From the NCBI GenBank assembly GCA_032718475.1, contig JAUCBJ010006500.1, forward strand, positions 1 to 27,747: 27,747 nucleotides of DNA. The letters are read 5' to 3'. Under the pieces are notes generated by a model. The model worked only from the letters and a program-made list of their open reading frames with translations, was not told the DNA's origin and made no database searches. Numbering within the stretch: position 1 is the first letter of the stretch; each line of letters starts with the position of its first letter. Below are positions 1 through 10,099 of the stretch, piece by piece. The DNA comes from Nemertoderma westbladi. Lineage: Eukaryota > Xenacoelomorpha > Nemertodermatida > Nemertodermatidae. The translations under genes and the position numbers were made by a program.

Positions 1-930
1 CTTTGTGAGTGGAGTGAGTCATGGTAAGGGTGAGTTACTGTTGATTTATGGCGCAGGAATTCTGTGCGCAAATAATTCAGTACGCAATACCCAAAGGGGA
101 TGTCCATTTACCGGTTGTGCATAATTCTAGAGGGCTTTCGCTTTGTGATACACAGTATAACGGTATCGTATGTAGCCTTCTCTACGCGTGCTAGGTAACT
201 TAGTGGGTGTGGTGTATTTTTCTAATTCGCTGTACAGCTAATGATTATCCGCCGCCATGCCTCTGTTACTATATAAGGATATGGAATTAGAAGGAACAAT
301 TTTACACACTACCAGTGAAGTGAAGCAATCCCATCCCATGAGACGCACTATCGGGAAAACGATTCTATTTGTCACTTTCCTTTGTTTTCCCTAATCATTG
401 TCTTTCCATTGCACATTGCGCGGGAATTGTAAATTTGAATACTGTGAGAATATAAATACTATAAAACATAACTGGAAATAAACACCAACAAACAACACCA
501 ACAACGGAGTGAATACTATTACCCGGACCTAAAAATGAACAGATTATTTTCGGTTCTACTTAAGGGTCTGCCTTGAAGGTGAAGATTTGATATATGCAAT
601 TTGTCATCTTCTGTAAATGGTAGACAGTGGCGAATACAGATGGGGGGCGGGGTGAAAAAATAATTCCCCTTGAAAAAAAAATGTGAAAAAAGGGACGAGA
701 TGCGATACGAAAATATGATAAGATATGATTCATGATACGATCGATACGATACGAATACAGTTTTGTATTTTTTCGTTAGGCTTAGGAGTGACGTTTACCT
801 TGCTCACACATACCAGATACGGTATAAAAGCCTTGCAATTTTACACTTCTCATGGAATTGATTATTTCTGATTCTGTAGTTGCGAGAATGTTTTCTATGG
901 GAGACCTGGGGAATGAGCGCAGACTACGGA
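1..930. other. Left-end non-coding sequence, no gene recognised
   Basis: Ordinary AT-rich DNA with no convincing open frame, splice-supported exon or RNA gene. Near 705-750 there is a run of short GATAC/GATA-type words forming a degenerate microsatellite. Confidence 0.5.
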
Positions 931-932
931 TC

Positions 933-1036
933 TAGGACACTTTCCCCCCGCCCAAGTAGGACACTCCCCCCCCCCCCCCCCGGACACTTCCCCCCCGGAC
1001 ACTTGCCCCCGGACACCCCCCCCCCCCCCCCCCCCA
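933..1036. repeat. C-rich minisatellite arm (left)
   Basis: Short word GGACACTT alternates with runs of 5 to about 17 cytosines, and includes a CCCAAGTAGGACACT spacer. The reverse complement of the same word-plus-run pattern occurs at 2141-2238, including a matching CTACTTGAGC spacer. The two therefore form inverted arms about 1.1 kb apart. The G-strand could form quadruplexes. The exact homopolymer lengths may be unreliable. Confidence 0.75.
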
Positions 1037-1189
1037 GTTAAAGTGTTAAAATTAATCTGGGTGCATCAAAGCAATAAACAAAAGTTAAAGATGGTTACAG
1101 GACAAGTTGTATCTGGACAAGTTTTTTCAAAATTATAAAAGAAACATTTTTATAGTCAAATTTTGTTTGTTTTTCTTTTATGAAACCGC

Positions 1190-1430
1190 CCCCAAACACC
1201 AACTTATTTTCTTGGAGGCTGCCGCCCCAAACACCAACTTATTTTCTTGGAGGCTGCCGCCCCCAAACACCAACTTATTTTCTTGGAGGCTGCCGCCCCA
1301 AACACCAACTTATTTTCTTGGAGGCTGCCGCCCCCAAACACCCACTTATTTTCTTGGAGGCTGCCGCCCCCAAACACCCACTTATTTTCTTGGAGGCTGC
1401 CGCCCCCAAACACCCACTTATTTTCTTCCA
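1190..1430. repeat. 35/36-bp minisatellite, about 7 copies
   Basis: The unit contains TTATTTTCTTGGAGGCTGCC followed by a short CCGCCCC(C)AAACACC linker. It repeats at 1204, 1239, 1275, 1310, 1346, 1382 and 1418. Units differ by one C in the linker (35 versus 36 bp) and by CAACTT versus CCACTT. Three frames are open across it only because the repeat lacks stops. No host protein is inferred. It lies between the C-rich and G-rich inverted arms. Confidence 0.9.
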
Positions 1431-1489
1431 AACCCCTGCATTTCCCTGTTTGCCCGTGGTGAAAGACTTTGAGACCGTTTTGAAATAAT

Positions 1490-2140
1490 AAATTCATGTT
1501 TGTATCATAAGATAATAAATTGACTAAGCCTAAAGTAGGAGCTGCATTGAATGTTAACCAATTTAATATATAAATTACTACAATATTATATAATTCAACA
1601 AAATCCTATTAAAAATATTGCAAGTAACCAGGACATTTAATATGTAGTGTGTATAATATCTATATACTGTAGTATGTATATAGTATATATATACAGTATG
1701 TATAGTAATTATGTATATCAATATGTAATGCTGAACACAGCATACAGGTCGACGCATGTCGATTTTACCCTGGAGAGGTATAATTTCGATTGCAACAACA
1801 ATATTCATCCCCATCTGCTACAATTTGAAGAAGACTATTACATAATAATACCTATAATTAAAACAATTAATTATTATAATTCTATAGTTAATAAAAACAG
1901 TATATCATTCGGGGGATGGAATTTATAGGTCATCTAATTAATTGTTTAAAGATTAGCAAACAATACGATGTAATTGCATTGATAAACCCATAAATAAAAC
2001 TTGGATATAAAATGTAAAATCGGGATGCAAAAGATCACTTTCTGAGCTACGATAGGAAAATTGGATACAACTTATCTGGATACAAGCGGTCCGTTTACCT
2101 TACAAAATGAAAAATACGAATGTGCAAAGTTAAGAACAGT
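1490..2140. other. AT-rich spacer with TA-type microsatellite
   Basis: About 1640-1730 is a degenerate TATA/GTATAC run. The rest is AT-rich with no gene signal. Short open frames here are low-complexity. Confidence 0.5.
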
Positions 2141-2238
2141 CGGGGGGGGAAGTGTCCGGGGGGGAAGTGTCCGGGGGGGGGGTGTCCGGGGGGAAGTGTC
2201 CTACTTGAGCGGGGGGGGGGGGGGGGGGAGTGTCCGAA
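2141..2238. repeat. G-rich minisatellite arm (right, inverted)
   Basis: AAGTGTCC alternates with runs of 6-18 guanines. This is the reverse complement of the pattern at 933-1036, and the unique spacer TCCTACTTGAGC is shared in inverted orientation. Several G-runs lie within 100 bp, so G-quadruplex formation on the plus strand is plausible. Confidence 0.75.
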
Positions 2239-2239
2239 C

Positions 2240-3689
2240 ACCCAGACTACTTTATAAAATACGTACGTTCTGTCGTGAGTCACCATACCACTCTACATCA
2301 TCCTATGTACAACCTCATGTTTCCAAGCGTGCTGTTAGACCATAAATTAAATTGGTTAACCAAATAGAAAGTATCCAGTCGTATTCATAGTGTACCTCAA
2401 AATCAGAAATCAAGACCAAGAACCTTTGGGAGTTACCTTATAGTAGCTAACAAACAAATCGATGAGAACTCCCCTAATAACTCACATACGTCAACAATTT
2501 CGGAGAGACCCTAGACATTCTGGGGAATGGGTAAATTTAATTGAGGATATCAATTCAAAATGCGAAGCACCATAATCATTTCTGAAAAAAAAAACTGTAG
2601 AAGGTATATCATATTACTTGGGAAGAGCAAATCAAAAGACAACTGTACATTTATGGTAGAGCATTTACTTTGCTCTTCACTGACGAAGATACAGTATCTT
2701 TTTAACTTTTTAACTTATCCATTCGCATCGGTGCACTACCATCCATGTTTGGGGTGACAGTCATCAAATGCAATTTGCATATCAAAAACCTATTGTTTCA
2801 TATATAATTCTTCGTGCAATTCTTGAATTTGTAGAATTTTATCGCAGCGGGGGGAACCGGGGATTGTGTGTGCCAAATGGACATGGCATCAGCATCGTCA
2901 ACCAGTTTTTCTGATATTCAATAAGTTATCAGAGAAAATTAATCCCCGCGTACGTCGACTAACTAGCAATCAGTATATTATAAACTGAGCATGATGTTTA
3001 TTAATATAAATGGTCTTCTTTATACGAAATGATTTCCAATGCATAATGGAGTTAAACATGGATCTACAGTAATATTTCGCCCTTATTATTTATATAATAT
3101 AATTATTTCTCATATTTCTCATAGATAATTCAATTTTTCCGTAACTGCTGGTATGGTAATTATTGGTGTAAATGGTAAATATATAAATTGTCTGTTTATT
3201 GTGAATGAATATAAACAATAGTTCGATAAATAACGTTCTTTACCTTTTATTTACCTTCCTCGCTGCGCTCGGAAAGTAAAATAACAAATCTCGGGACGAA
3301 CAGTAAATAAAGCATATTTTATTTACCGTACATTAAATAGTTATAATTTATTATTGGAATTGTTTGTATTACTTTATGACAGTTATTTGTTTTATAGGAA
3401 AACGAAAAGTATTATAGTAGACGACCGATCAGTGTGTGTGACATAACAATAGATGGGTGCTTAACCCTTTCAAGCAATTAAGCTTTTAGCGCCCCAACTT
3501 TATCGACACCTGTTTCTTAAATAACCACCAAAGCTTTACATGAGTTTTAGTTTAATTGGCCTAATCACCGTGATTGTGGATAAATAAATGTAAAGATCAT
3601 GAAAACGCTAATGAACACAGAAGACCAATATATCTGATAATATTAGTTTAGGACGTGATCGCTACGTGCAATGACTGTTTTAAATGAGT
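2240..3689. other. Intergenic sequence with one hairpin, no gene
   Basis: No supported coding sequence was found. At 3245-3284 an imperfect inverted repeat (TTTTATTTACCTTCC with GGAAAGTAAAATAA) encloses a GC-rich loop CTCGCTGCGCTC. That loop resembles the GCTCGCTACGCTCGC motif repeated at 24364-24897. Otherwise the region is AT-rich. Confidence 0.5.
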
Positions 3690-6391
3690 CTATCCCCGAT
3701 CGGATCTCCCCTACAGGGGCACCCCAGATCAGTGTCTAACTACCGATCGGATCTCCCCTACAGCGGCACCCCAGATCAGTGCCTAACTACCGATCGGATC
3801 TCCCCTACAGGGGCACCCCAGATCAGTGTCTAACTACCGACCGGATCTCCCATACCACGGCACCCCAGATCAGTGTCTAACTACCGATAGGATCTCCCTT
3901 ATAGCGGCACCCCAGATCAGTGTCTAACTACCGACCGGATCTCCCCTACAGCGGCACCCCAGATCAGTGTCTAACTACCGACCGGATCTCCCCTACAGCG
4001 GCACCCCAGATCAGTGTCTAACTACCGATCGGATCTCCCTTATAGCGGCACCCCAGATCAGTGTCTAACTACCGATCGGATCTCCCCTACAGCGGCACCC
4101 CAGATCAGTGTCTAACTACCGACCGGATCTCCCCTACAGCGGCACCCCAGATCAGTGTCTAACTACCGACCGGATCTCCCTTATAGCGGCACCCCAGATC
4201 AGTGTCTAACTACCGACCGGATCTCCCCTACAGCGGCACCCCAGATCAGTGTCTAACTACCGATCGGATCTCCCTTATAGCGGCACCCCAGATCAGTGTC
4301 TAACTACCGATCGGATCTCCCCTACAGCGGCACCCCAGATCAGTGTCTAACTACCGATCGGATCTCCCCAACAACGGCACCCCAGATCAGTGTCTAACTA
4401 CCGACCGGATCTCCCCTACAGCGGCACCCCAGATCAGTGTCTAACTACCGATCGGATCTCCCCTACAGCGGCACCCCAGATCAGTGTCTAACTACCGACC
4501 GGATCTCCCCTACAGCGGCACCCCAGATCAGTGTCTAACTACCGATCGGATCTCCCCCTACAGCGGCACCCCAGATCAGTGTCTAACTACCGATCGGATC
4601 TCCCCTACAGCGGCACCCCAGATCAGTGTCTAACTACCGACCGGATCTCCCCTACAGCGGCACCCCAGATCAGTGTCTAACTACCGACCGGATCTCCCCT
4701 ACAGCGGCACCCCAGATCAGTGTCTAACTACCGACCGGATCTCCCTTATAGCGGCACCCCAGATCAGTGTCTAACTACCGATCGGATCTCCCCTACAGCG
4801 GTACCCCAGATCAGTGTCTAACTACCAATCGGATCTCCCCTACAGCGGTACCCCAGATCAGTGTCTAACTACCAATCGGATCTCCCCTACAGCGGCACCC
4901 CAGATCAGTGTCTAACTACCGATCGGATCTCCCCTACAGCGGCACCCCAGATCAGTGTCTAACTACCGACCGGATCTCCCTTACAGCGGCACCCCAGATC
5001 CTTGTCTAACTACCGACCGGATCTCCCATACCACGGCACCCCAGATCAGTGTCTAACAACCAATCGGATCTCCCCAACAGCGGCACCCCAGATCAGTGTC
5101 TAACTACCGACCGGATCTCCCCTACAGCGGCACCCCAGATCAGTGTCTAACTACCGACCGGATCTCCCCTACAGCGGCACCCCAGATCAGTGTCTAACTA
5201 CCGATCGGATCTCCCCCTACAGCGGCACCCCAGATCAGTGTCTAACTACCGATCGGATCTCCCTTACAGCGGCACCCCAGATCAGTGTCTAACTACCGAC
5301 CGGATCTCCCCTACAGCGGCACCCCAGATCAGTGTCTAACTACCGACCGGATCTCCCCTACAGCGGCACCCAGATCAGTGTCTAACAACCAATCGGATCT
5401 CCCCTACAGCGGCACCCAGATCAGTGTCTAACAACCAATCGGATCTCCCCTACAGCGGCACCCAGATCAGTGTCTAACTACCGATCGAATCTCCCATACC
5501 ACGGCACCCCAGATCAGTGTCTAACAACCAATCGGATCACCCCTACAGCGGCACTCCAGATCAGTGTCTAACTACCGATCGGATCTCCCTTACAGCGGCA
5601 CCCCAGATCAGTGTCTAACTACCGACCGGATCTCCCCTACAGCGGCACCCCAGATCAGTGTCTAACTACCGATCGGATCTCCCCTACAGCGGCACCCCAG
5701 ATCAGTGTCTAACTACCGATCGGATCTCCCCTACAGCGGCACCCCAGATCAGTGTCTAACTACCGATCGGATCTCCCCTACAGCGGCACCCCAGATCAGT
5801 GTCTAACTACCGATCGGATCTCCCCTACAGCGGCACCCCAGATCAGTGTCTAACTACCGAACGGATCTCCCTTACAGCGGCACCCCAGATCAGTGTCTAA
5901 CTACCGACCGGATCTCCCCTACAGCGGCACCCCAGATCAGTGTCTAACTAACGATCGGATCTCCCCTACAGCGGCACCCCAGATCAGTGTCTAACTACCG
6001 ATCGGATCTCCCCTACAGCGGCACCCCAGATCAGTGTCTAACTACCGATCGGATCTCCCCTACAGCGGCACCCCAGATCAGTGTCTAACTACCGATCGGA
6101 TCTCCCCTACAGCGGCACCCCAGATCAGTGTCTAACTACCGATCGGATCTCCCCTACAGCGGCACCCCAGATCAGTGTCTAACTACCGATCGGATCTCCC
6201 CTACAGCGGCACCCCAGATCAGTGTCTAACTACCGAACGGATCTCCCTTACAGCGGCACCCCAGATCAGTGTCTAACTACCGACCGGATCTCCCCTACAG
6301 CGGCACCCCAGATCAGTGTCTAACTACCGATCGGATCTCCCTTACAGCGGCACCCCAGATCAGTGTCTAACTACCGAACGGATCTAACTGC
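3690..6391. repeat. 47-bp satellite array, about 57 copies
   Basis: The monomer runs CTAACTACCGATCGGATCTC, then a CCCTACAGCGGCACC section, then CCAGATCAGTGT. Spacing of the ACCGATCGG word is 47 bp throughout, with rare 46- and 48-bp units. The array starts near 3690 and ends at 6380-6391, where the last unit breaks into unrelated sequence. Typical units carry three GATC sites and a CCGATCGG palindrome. Recurrent variants are CCGACCGG, CCGAACGG, CAACCAATCGG, TTATAGCGG and ATACCACGG. An ACCGAACGG/CTTACAG unit recurs at 5856 and 6232, exactly 376 bp (8 units) apart, which indicates a recent block duplication at the right end. No protein coding is inferred. Confidence 0.95.
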
Positions 6392-7056
6392 TACACAGGA
6401 ACCACATCGGACAATGTGGTCGATCGACACACGAGTGACAATAATATTGGGATACGTAACTTTCCTTAACAAACTGATGACTCGATGTCACTAAACACTC
6501 GGTAACTCAAGTCTGGGAGGAAAGGGGCCAACAATAACATAAATTTGTGTTAATTACATTTAAAAAATGTTGTTACAGTATGTAAACTTGTCGGCGTTCT
6601 GGCGAATTACTCGTGTTGCGACCTATAAGACGGAACGCTGCAAAGTAATCAATAACATTGAAACAACTTCAATTACCGTATTCCAGAATGTATTATCCCG
6701 CCCATGTGAAGAATACAAGGATTTCACTTTTCGGTCAACTTTTTATTTGAATTTTATATATGAAGATTTTTTATTTTTTTTACTTATCTTTATTAAGTGT
6801 TTTATAGCGCTTATTTCCGTTTTATAACTTGTACATATAATAATTCGTTTATTGTTTTGGTTAGATTCATTGATTAACTTTCAATAAACACACTGGTTAG
6901 AGACGAGATTCACTAACATTCACCTTGAACTTGTATCCTAAAATAGAAAAAACCCATTTTTGAGGAAAATATCTTTGAAGCCCAAAAAAAGGCATTAAAT
7001 CAAAAATGCAGAGGTGGCATATAGGAGACTATAGAGTAGGCCTATAACATACACGA
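6392..7056. other. Non-coding spacer right of the satellite
   Basis: No recognisable gene. An 86-codon open frame at 6567-6827 is AT-rich with a hydrophobic tail and matches nothing I know, so it is not called. Confidence 0.4.
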
Positions 7057-7074
7057 AGTGGGGACTTCGCGCAG

Positions 7075-7547
7075 CACGAAGTTGGCGAAGCCTTGGCGAA
7101 TTGACACTGTTAGGGGGTGGGTCAATTTATGCAAATAGTTGTCGTCGTTAGTTGTTTTCACTTTCAGACCTTTGGCCCTCTAGCGGCAGACTGGAGAACT
7201 GCAGATGGATTCGCCTCCTTTGAAAGTCACAGCTAATGGTCTAATACATATCTGCCAAGTTTCAGCTTAAACGGATTAAAAGCAAAGAAATGGGAGGGCA
7301 TTTAATGTTTAGACATGTGGCCCTCTAGCGGGAGACCATTGCACTGATGGTGTCTGAAAGTCTCTCAAAAATCTAAACTTTTGCTCATATTGATACCTAC
7401 AAATTTTCAACTTGGCAGCTTTAATGTCAAAATCGTAACGACGACGACGACAACGACGACAACGACGACGACGACGACGACAACTATTTGCATAAATTGA
7501 CCCACCCCCTAACAGTGTCAATTCGCTAAGGCTCCGCCAACTTCGTG
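7075..7547. mobile_element. MITE-like element with 75-bp terminal inverted repeats
   Basis: The left end (7075-7149, beginning CACGAAGTTGGCGAAG) is repeated as its reverse complement at 7473-7547, with a few mismatches and no gaps. Inside the right end is a (CGA)n/(CAA CGA)n microsatellite at about 7435-7482. The interior carries two degenerate copies of a roughly 150-bp unit, each with a CCCTCTAGCGG word (7177 and 7320). It has no coding capacity, so if it moves it must use enzymes supplied in trans. The interior is found inverted and diverged at 26283-26625, so it belongs to a dispersed family. Target-site duplications were not resolved. Confidence 0.75.
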
Positions 7548-7775
7548 GCTCGCCCCACAATACTGCTTAAAAATACATTTTAGAAAATATCTATTACCTA
7601 CTATTTTAAAAAACAAGCTGCCATAAAAGATTACAAAAGATGTTCTAGAAAATTAAACAAATATATTAGAGGAAGTAAACATTTGGGGTTCTAACAGTCC
7701 ACATCCAGGCCATAACAGTGCCAAGTTTGTTACTGTAAATTTATCTTACGATCCATTCTCTAATACTCAGACACA

Positions 7776-8960
7776 TTAATGAGTGCAGTTGAGGTACATT
7801 TCACTATAACCAGTGAAGTTATCGCTACCCTCCCAACCACTGTCTTTAACGCGCCCATTGAGGTCCGTTCTAGAATCCTTTGTGTGCCACCAACCGCTTC
7901 GTCTACCTTCAGCCAATGACGTGCGGTTATCATCATCGTTATCTCTATCTTTCGTCGAGAACTGTTTCCCGTTCGCTCCGGCCATTCCATTCTCTAAATC
8001 ATCACGGTCACTCTCCCATGTTTCGTATTGAAGGGTGTAGTTTGTATCTTCTGACCCGACCTTCACGTTACTATAATAATGTTTGGAAGTAAATTGTTTC
8101 CTTAATAAATCGGGTGGTAACATTTCATGGACATTTAACTTAATGACTAGATCGCATCTACAACTTTCCGTTATCTGATGAATAGTCTCCAAACCCTTCC
8201 AGAAAATACCTCTACTCTCGTTACCAAAACCACCTTTATATTCCTCCCAATTTTTATTGAAATTATTGGCATTATAGATGTTATGTTTCTGTATTAGGAA
8301 GGTTTCTAAAGTTACCTGAGTCGTATCAGTGATTGTGGTTATAGCGGAGGCACCATCTGTGGTCGTTGGTGTTGTACTTACAGCGACCCCGGTTGTAGAG
8401 GAGGCACCATCTGTGGTCGTTGGTGTTGTACTTTCAGCGACCTCGGTTGTAGAGGAGACACCATCTGTGGTCGTTGGTTCGGTACTTACAGCGGCCTCGG
8501 TTGTAGAGGAGGTACCATCTGTGGTCGTTGGTGCGGGACTTTCGGCGGCCTCGGTTGTAGAGGAGGCACCATCTGTGGTCGTTGGTTCGGTACTTTCAGC
8601 GGCCTCGGTTGTAGAGGAGGCCCCACCTGTAGTCGTTGGTTCGTTACTTTCAGTGGCCTCAGTTGTAGGTGATGCACCATCTGTGGCCATATTATCTTCA
8701 GTTGAGCTGACTGGTACAACTTCTGACCAAGTTGGCGAGATTTGAGAAGCGACAATGGGGAAACCTGTATCTGTATTGTGGTCTCTATCATAACTGTTGG
8801 GAATGTCGGAGTCTTTGTTACCGTATATAACGACCCCAGTAATTATAATACCCAGTATAACAAGCCTTACACCCAGCTTGAGAGCCAGACGTATATTTTT
8901 AGCTTTTTCAGTCATGTGTTCACCCAGTTCACCGGTAATTGAATCATTCGACTCTTCCAT
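7776..8960 (-). CDS. Type II membrane protein with mucin-like stalk and partial fibrinogen-related domain
   Basis: 394 residues in one open frame from ATG (8960) to TAA (7776). Residues 1-24 are polar and probably cytoplasmic. Residues 25-47 form one hydrophobic segment followed by YGNKDSD, and no signal peptide is seen, so an N-in/C-out orientation is inferred. Residues 96-203 are six 18-residue Ser/Thr/Pro repeats of the type SSTTEAAESTEPTTTDG, a likely O-glycosylated stalk. Residues 227-390 resemble the C-terminal part of a fibrinogen-related domain: NWEEYKGGFGN, then FW.GLETIHQIT, FSTKDRDND (the calcium-site region), GWW, LNG and WEG. The N-terminal subdomain is absent; the match starts at the equivalent of the QRR..GS segment. 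The two cysteines normally flanking GGWW are missing (NRTS and TKDSR instead). Its role may be cell-surface recognition or adhesion, but this is inferred from the architecture. A downstream exon or decay of the domain cannot be excluded. Confidence 0.8.
   Translation of the reverse strand: MEESNDSITGELGEHMTEKAKNIRLALKLGVRLVILGIIITGVVIYGNKDSDIPNSYDRDHNTDTGFPIVASQISPTWSEVVPVSSTEDNMATDGASPTTEATESNEPTTTGGASSTTEAAESTEPTTTDGASSTTEAAESPAPTTTDGTSSTTEAAVSTEPTTTDGVSSTTEVAESTTPTTTDGASSTTGVAVSTTPTTTDGASAITTITDTTQVTLETFLIQKHNIYNANNFNKNWEEYKGGFGNESRGIFWKGLETIHQITESCRCDLVIKLNVHEMLPPDLLRKQFTSKHYYSNVKVGSEDTNYTLQYETWESDRDDLENGMAGANGKQFSTKDRDNDDDNRTSLAEGRRSGWWHTKDSRTDLNGRVKDSGWEGSDNFTGYSEMYLNCTH
8352..8675 (-). 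repeat. 54-bp in-frame coding minisatellite (stalk repeats)
   Basis: Six tandem 54-bp units encode six 18-residue Ser/Thr/Pro-rich repeats of the stalk. The plus strand shows a recurring GAGGCACCATCTGTGGTCG word. Copies differ mostly at the AAES/AAVS and STEP/SPAP/STTP positions. In the duplicate gene at 16009-16347 this array is reduced to little more than one unit. Confidence 0.9.
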
Positions 8961-9141
8961 CTCGAACGGTTATATAAGTGGGTATGTATTAGTTTGTGAG
9001 GTTCGCATGTCCATGTCTTTACTAGATTTGTTTACTAATAATTTGTTACTTAAAATAGAATGTGCCTGTCATTTTTGCAGAACATGTTTAGTACGTAATA
9101 TGTCCACAACAGTTACATATTTGGTATTATTTGGTTTTTAA
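8961..9141 (-). promoter_or_regulatory. Conserved upstream region with TATA-like box
   Basis: On the minus strand TATATAA lies at 8976-8970, only about 10 bp before the ATG at 8960. If it is a working TATA box, transcription would start inside the called coding region. The second in-frame Met (codon 16, 8915) would then be the likely start, leaving the membrane segment intact. The same region is nearly identical upstream of the broken copy (16348 to about 16540), so it was duplicated with the gene. Its promoter role is inferred. Confidence 0.45.
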
Positions 9142-9769
9142 CGGCTACTGAATTCAATATTCTAGAAGCTACAATCATTACAGTAACAACTAAAAGTAAC
9201 TCAAAAACTTTGTAATCATTATAGACTTCTCGGCAAATATTGCGTTGAAATTTAATTGATGATAAATTTAATTAATATGAACCGCGAATATTTTCCGTCA
9301 AAGTAGTAACTCGTGTTTCAGGCCTTCCACTGCATCCACTGATAGTAGCAATAGAACCCACGCTAAGAGGATAAATATTGATAGGGCTGTTTGGTGGGTA
9401 GTACTTACTTATCGTGATATTGGTTTGCTTTTTAGGGTTAGGGAATTTTTGTCACGCAGAAACCACAATTAAAGCATTAATGTAAACCTAACTCTAGTCT
9501 TGAGGCTCTAATCTAATCAAACTATTATACTTAAAAACCAAATCAGTAAGTGTGGTCAATTATTTATTTGATGTAACTTCATTCATTATATATATTTTTA
9601 CGTTCAGTTTTGGTGTAATAAAGTCGTCTAGTTATGTTGTTAACATGTTCTACATAATAAAGTAGGCTATTAATAAATGAAATGTTAACGTTTTGGAACA
9701 AAATACCTTAAATTCTCCTCATCACAGGTCACCCGAAAATATTTATTTGTGGAAAAATAGGATAAATCA
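9142..9769. other. AT-rich intergenic sequence between the two genes
   Basis: No coding or RNA feature recognised. It separates the upstream region of the fibrinogen-type gene from the 3' end of the synthetase gene. Confidence 0.5.
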
Positions 9770-9775
9770 TTTATT
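9770..9775 (-). promoter_or_regulatory. Candidate polyadenylation signal of AARS1
   Basis: AATAAA on the minus strand, about 325 nt after the synthetase stop codon at 10100. It is the first canonical hexamer I noticed downstream. In AT-rich DNA this could be chance. Confidence 0.35.
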
Positions 9776-10099
9776 AAATTAGAGCATTACACATTATAAG
9801 CACAAACCAAAATTACACTGTCCGTTTAAATACCTAAAAATAAACAATAAATACAGTGTGTCCTTATAGTATAGAAGTTTGCCAATATAATAATTATATT
9901 ACGGATCGTTGTTCTGTACCAGTAAAGTTTATATTTTAAGTATTCCAATTCCAATTCCATCCAAAAACACAAACCGAAGTCAACAAACTGTCGAGATCAT
10001 GATACAGGATCCAGATGTGGTGGTTAACTGGTTACCAAACAGCACAACACAACACAAACAAACAATAGAACAACAATAATTAGCAACAATAAATACTCG

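Noticed and set aside
1107-1497. Overlapping open frames on both strands across the 36-bp minisatellite
   Set aside because: The repeat lacks stops in several frames. The predicted proteins are pure tandem repeats without any domain or start context.
2061-2345. Gly/Arg-rich open frame over the G-rich arm
   Set aside because: Its composition comes from the G-runs and it is not supported as coding.
3690-6391. CRISPR-like interpretation of the regular 47-bp array
   Set aside because: Units are head-to-tail identical with no unique spacers, and the context is clearly eukaryotic. It is a satellite.
6567-6827. 86-codon open frame with hydrophobic C-terminus
   Set aside because: AT-rich, no family resemblance, no splice or promoter support.
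8329-8745. 138-codon plus-strand frame rich in Val/Ser
   Set aside because: Antisense shadow of the Ser/Thr/Pro repeats of the real minus-strand gene.
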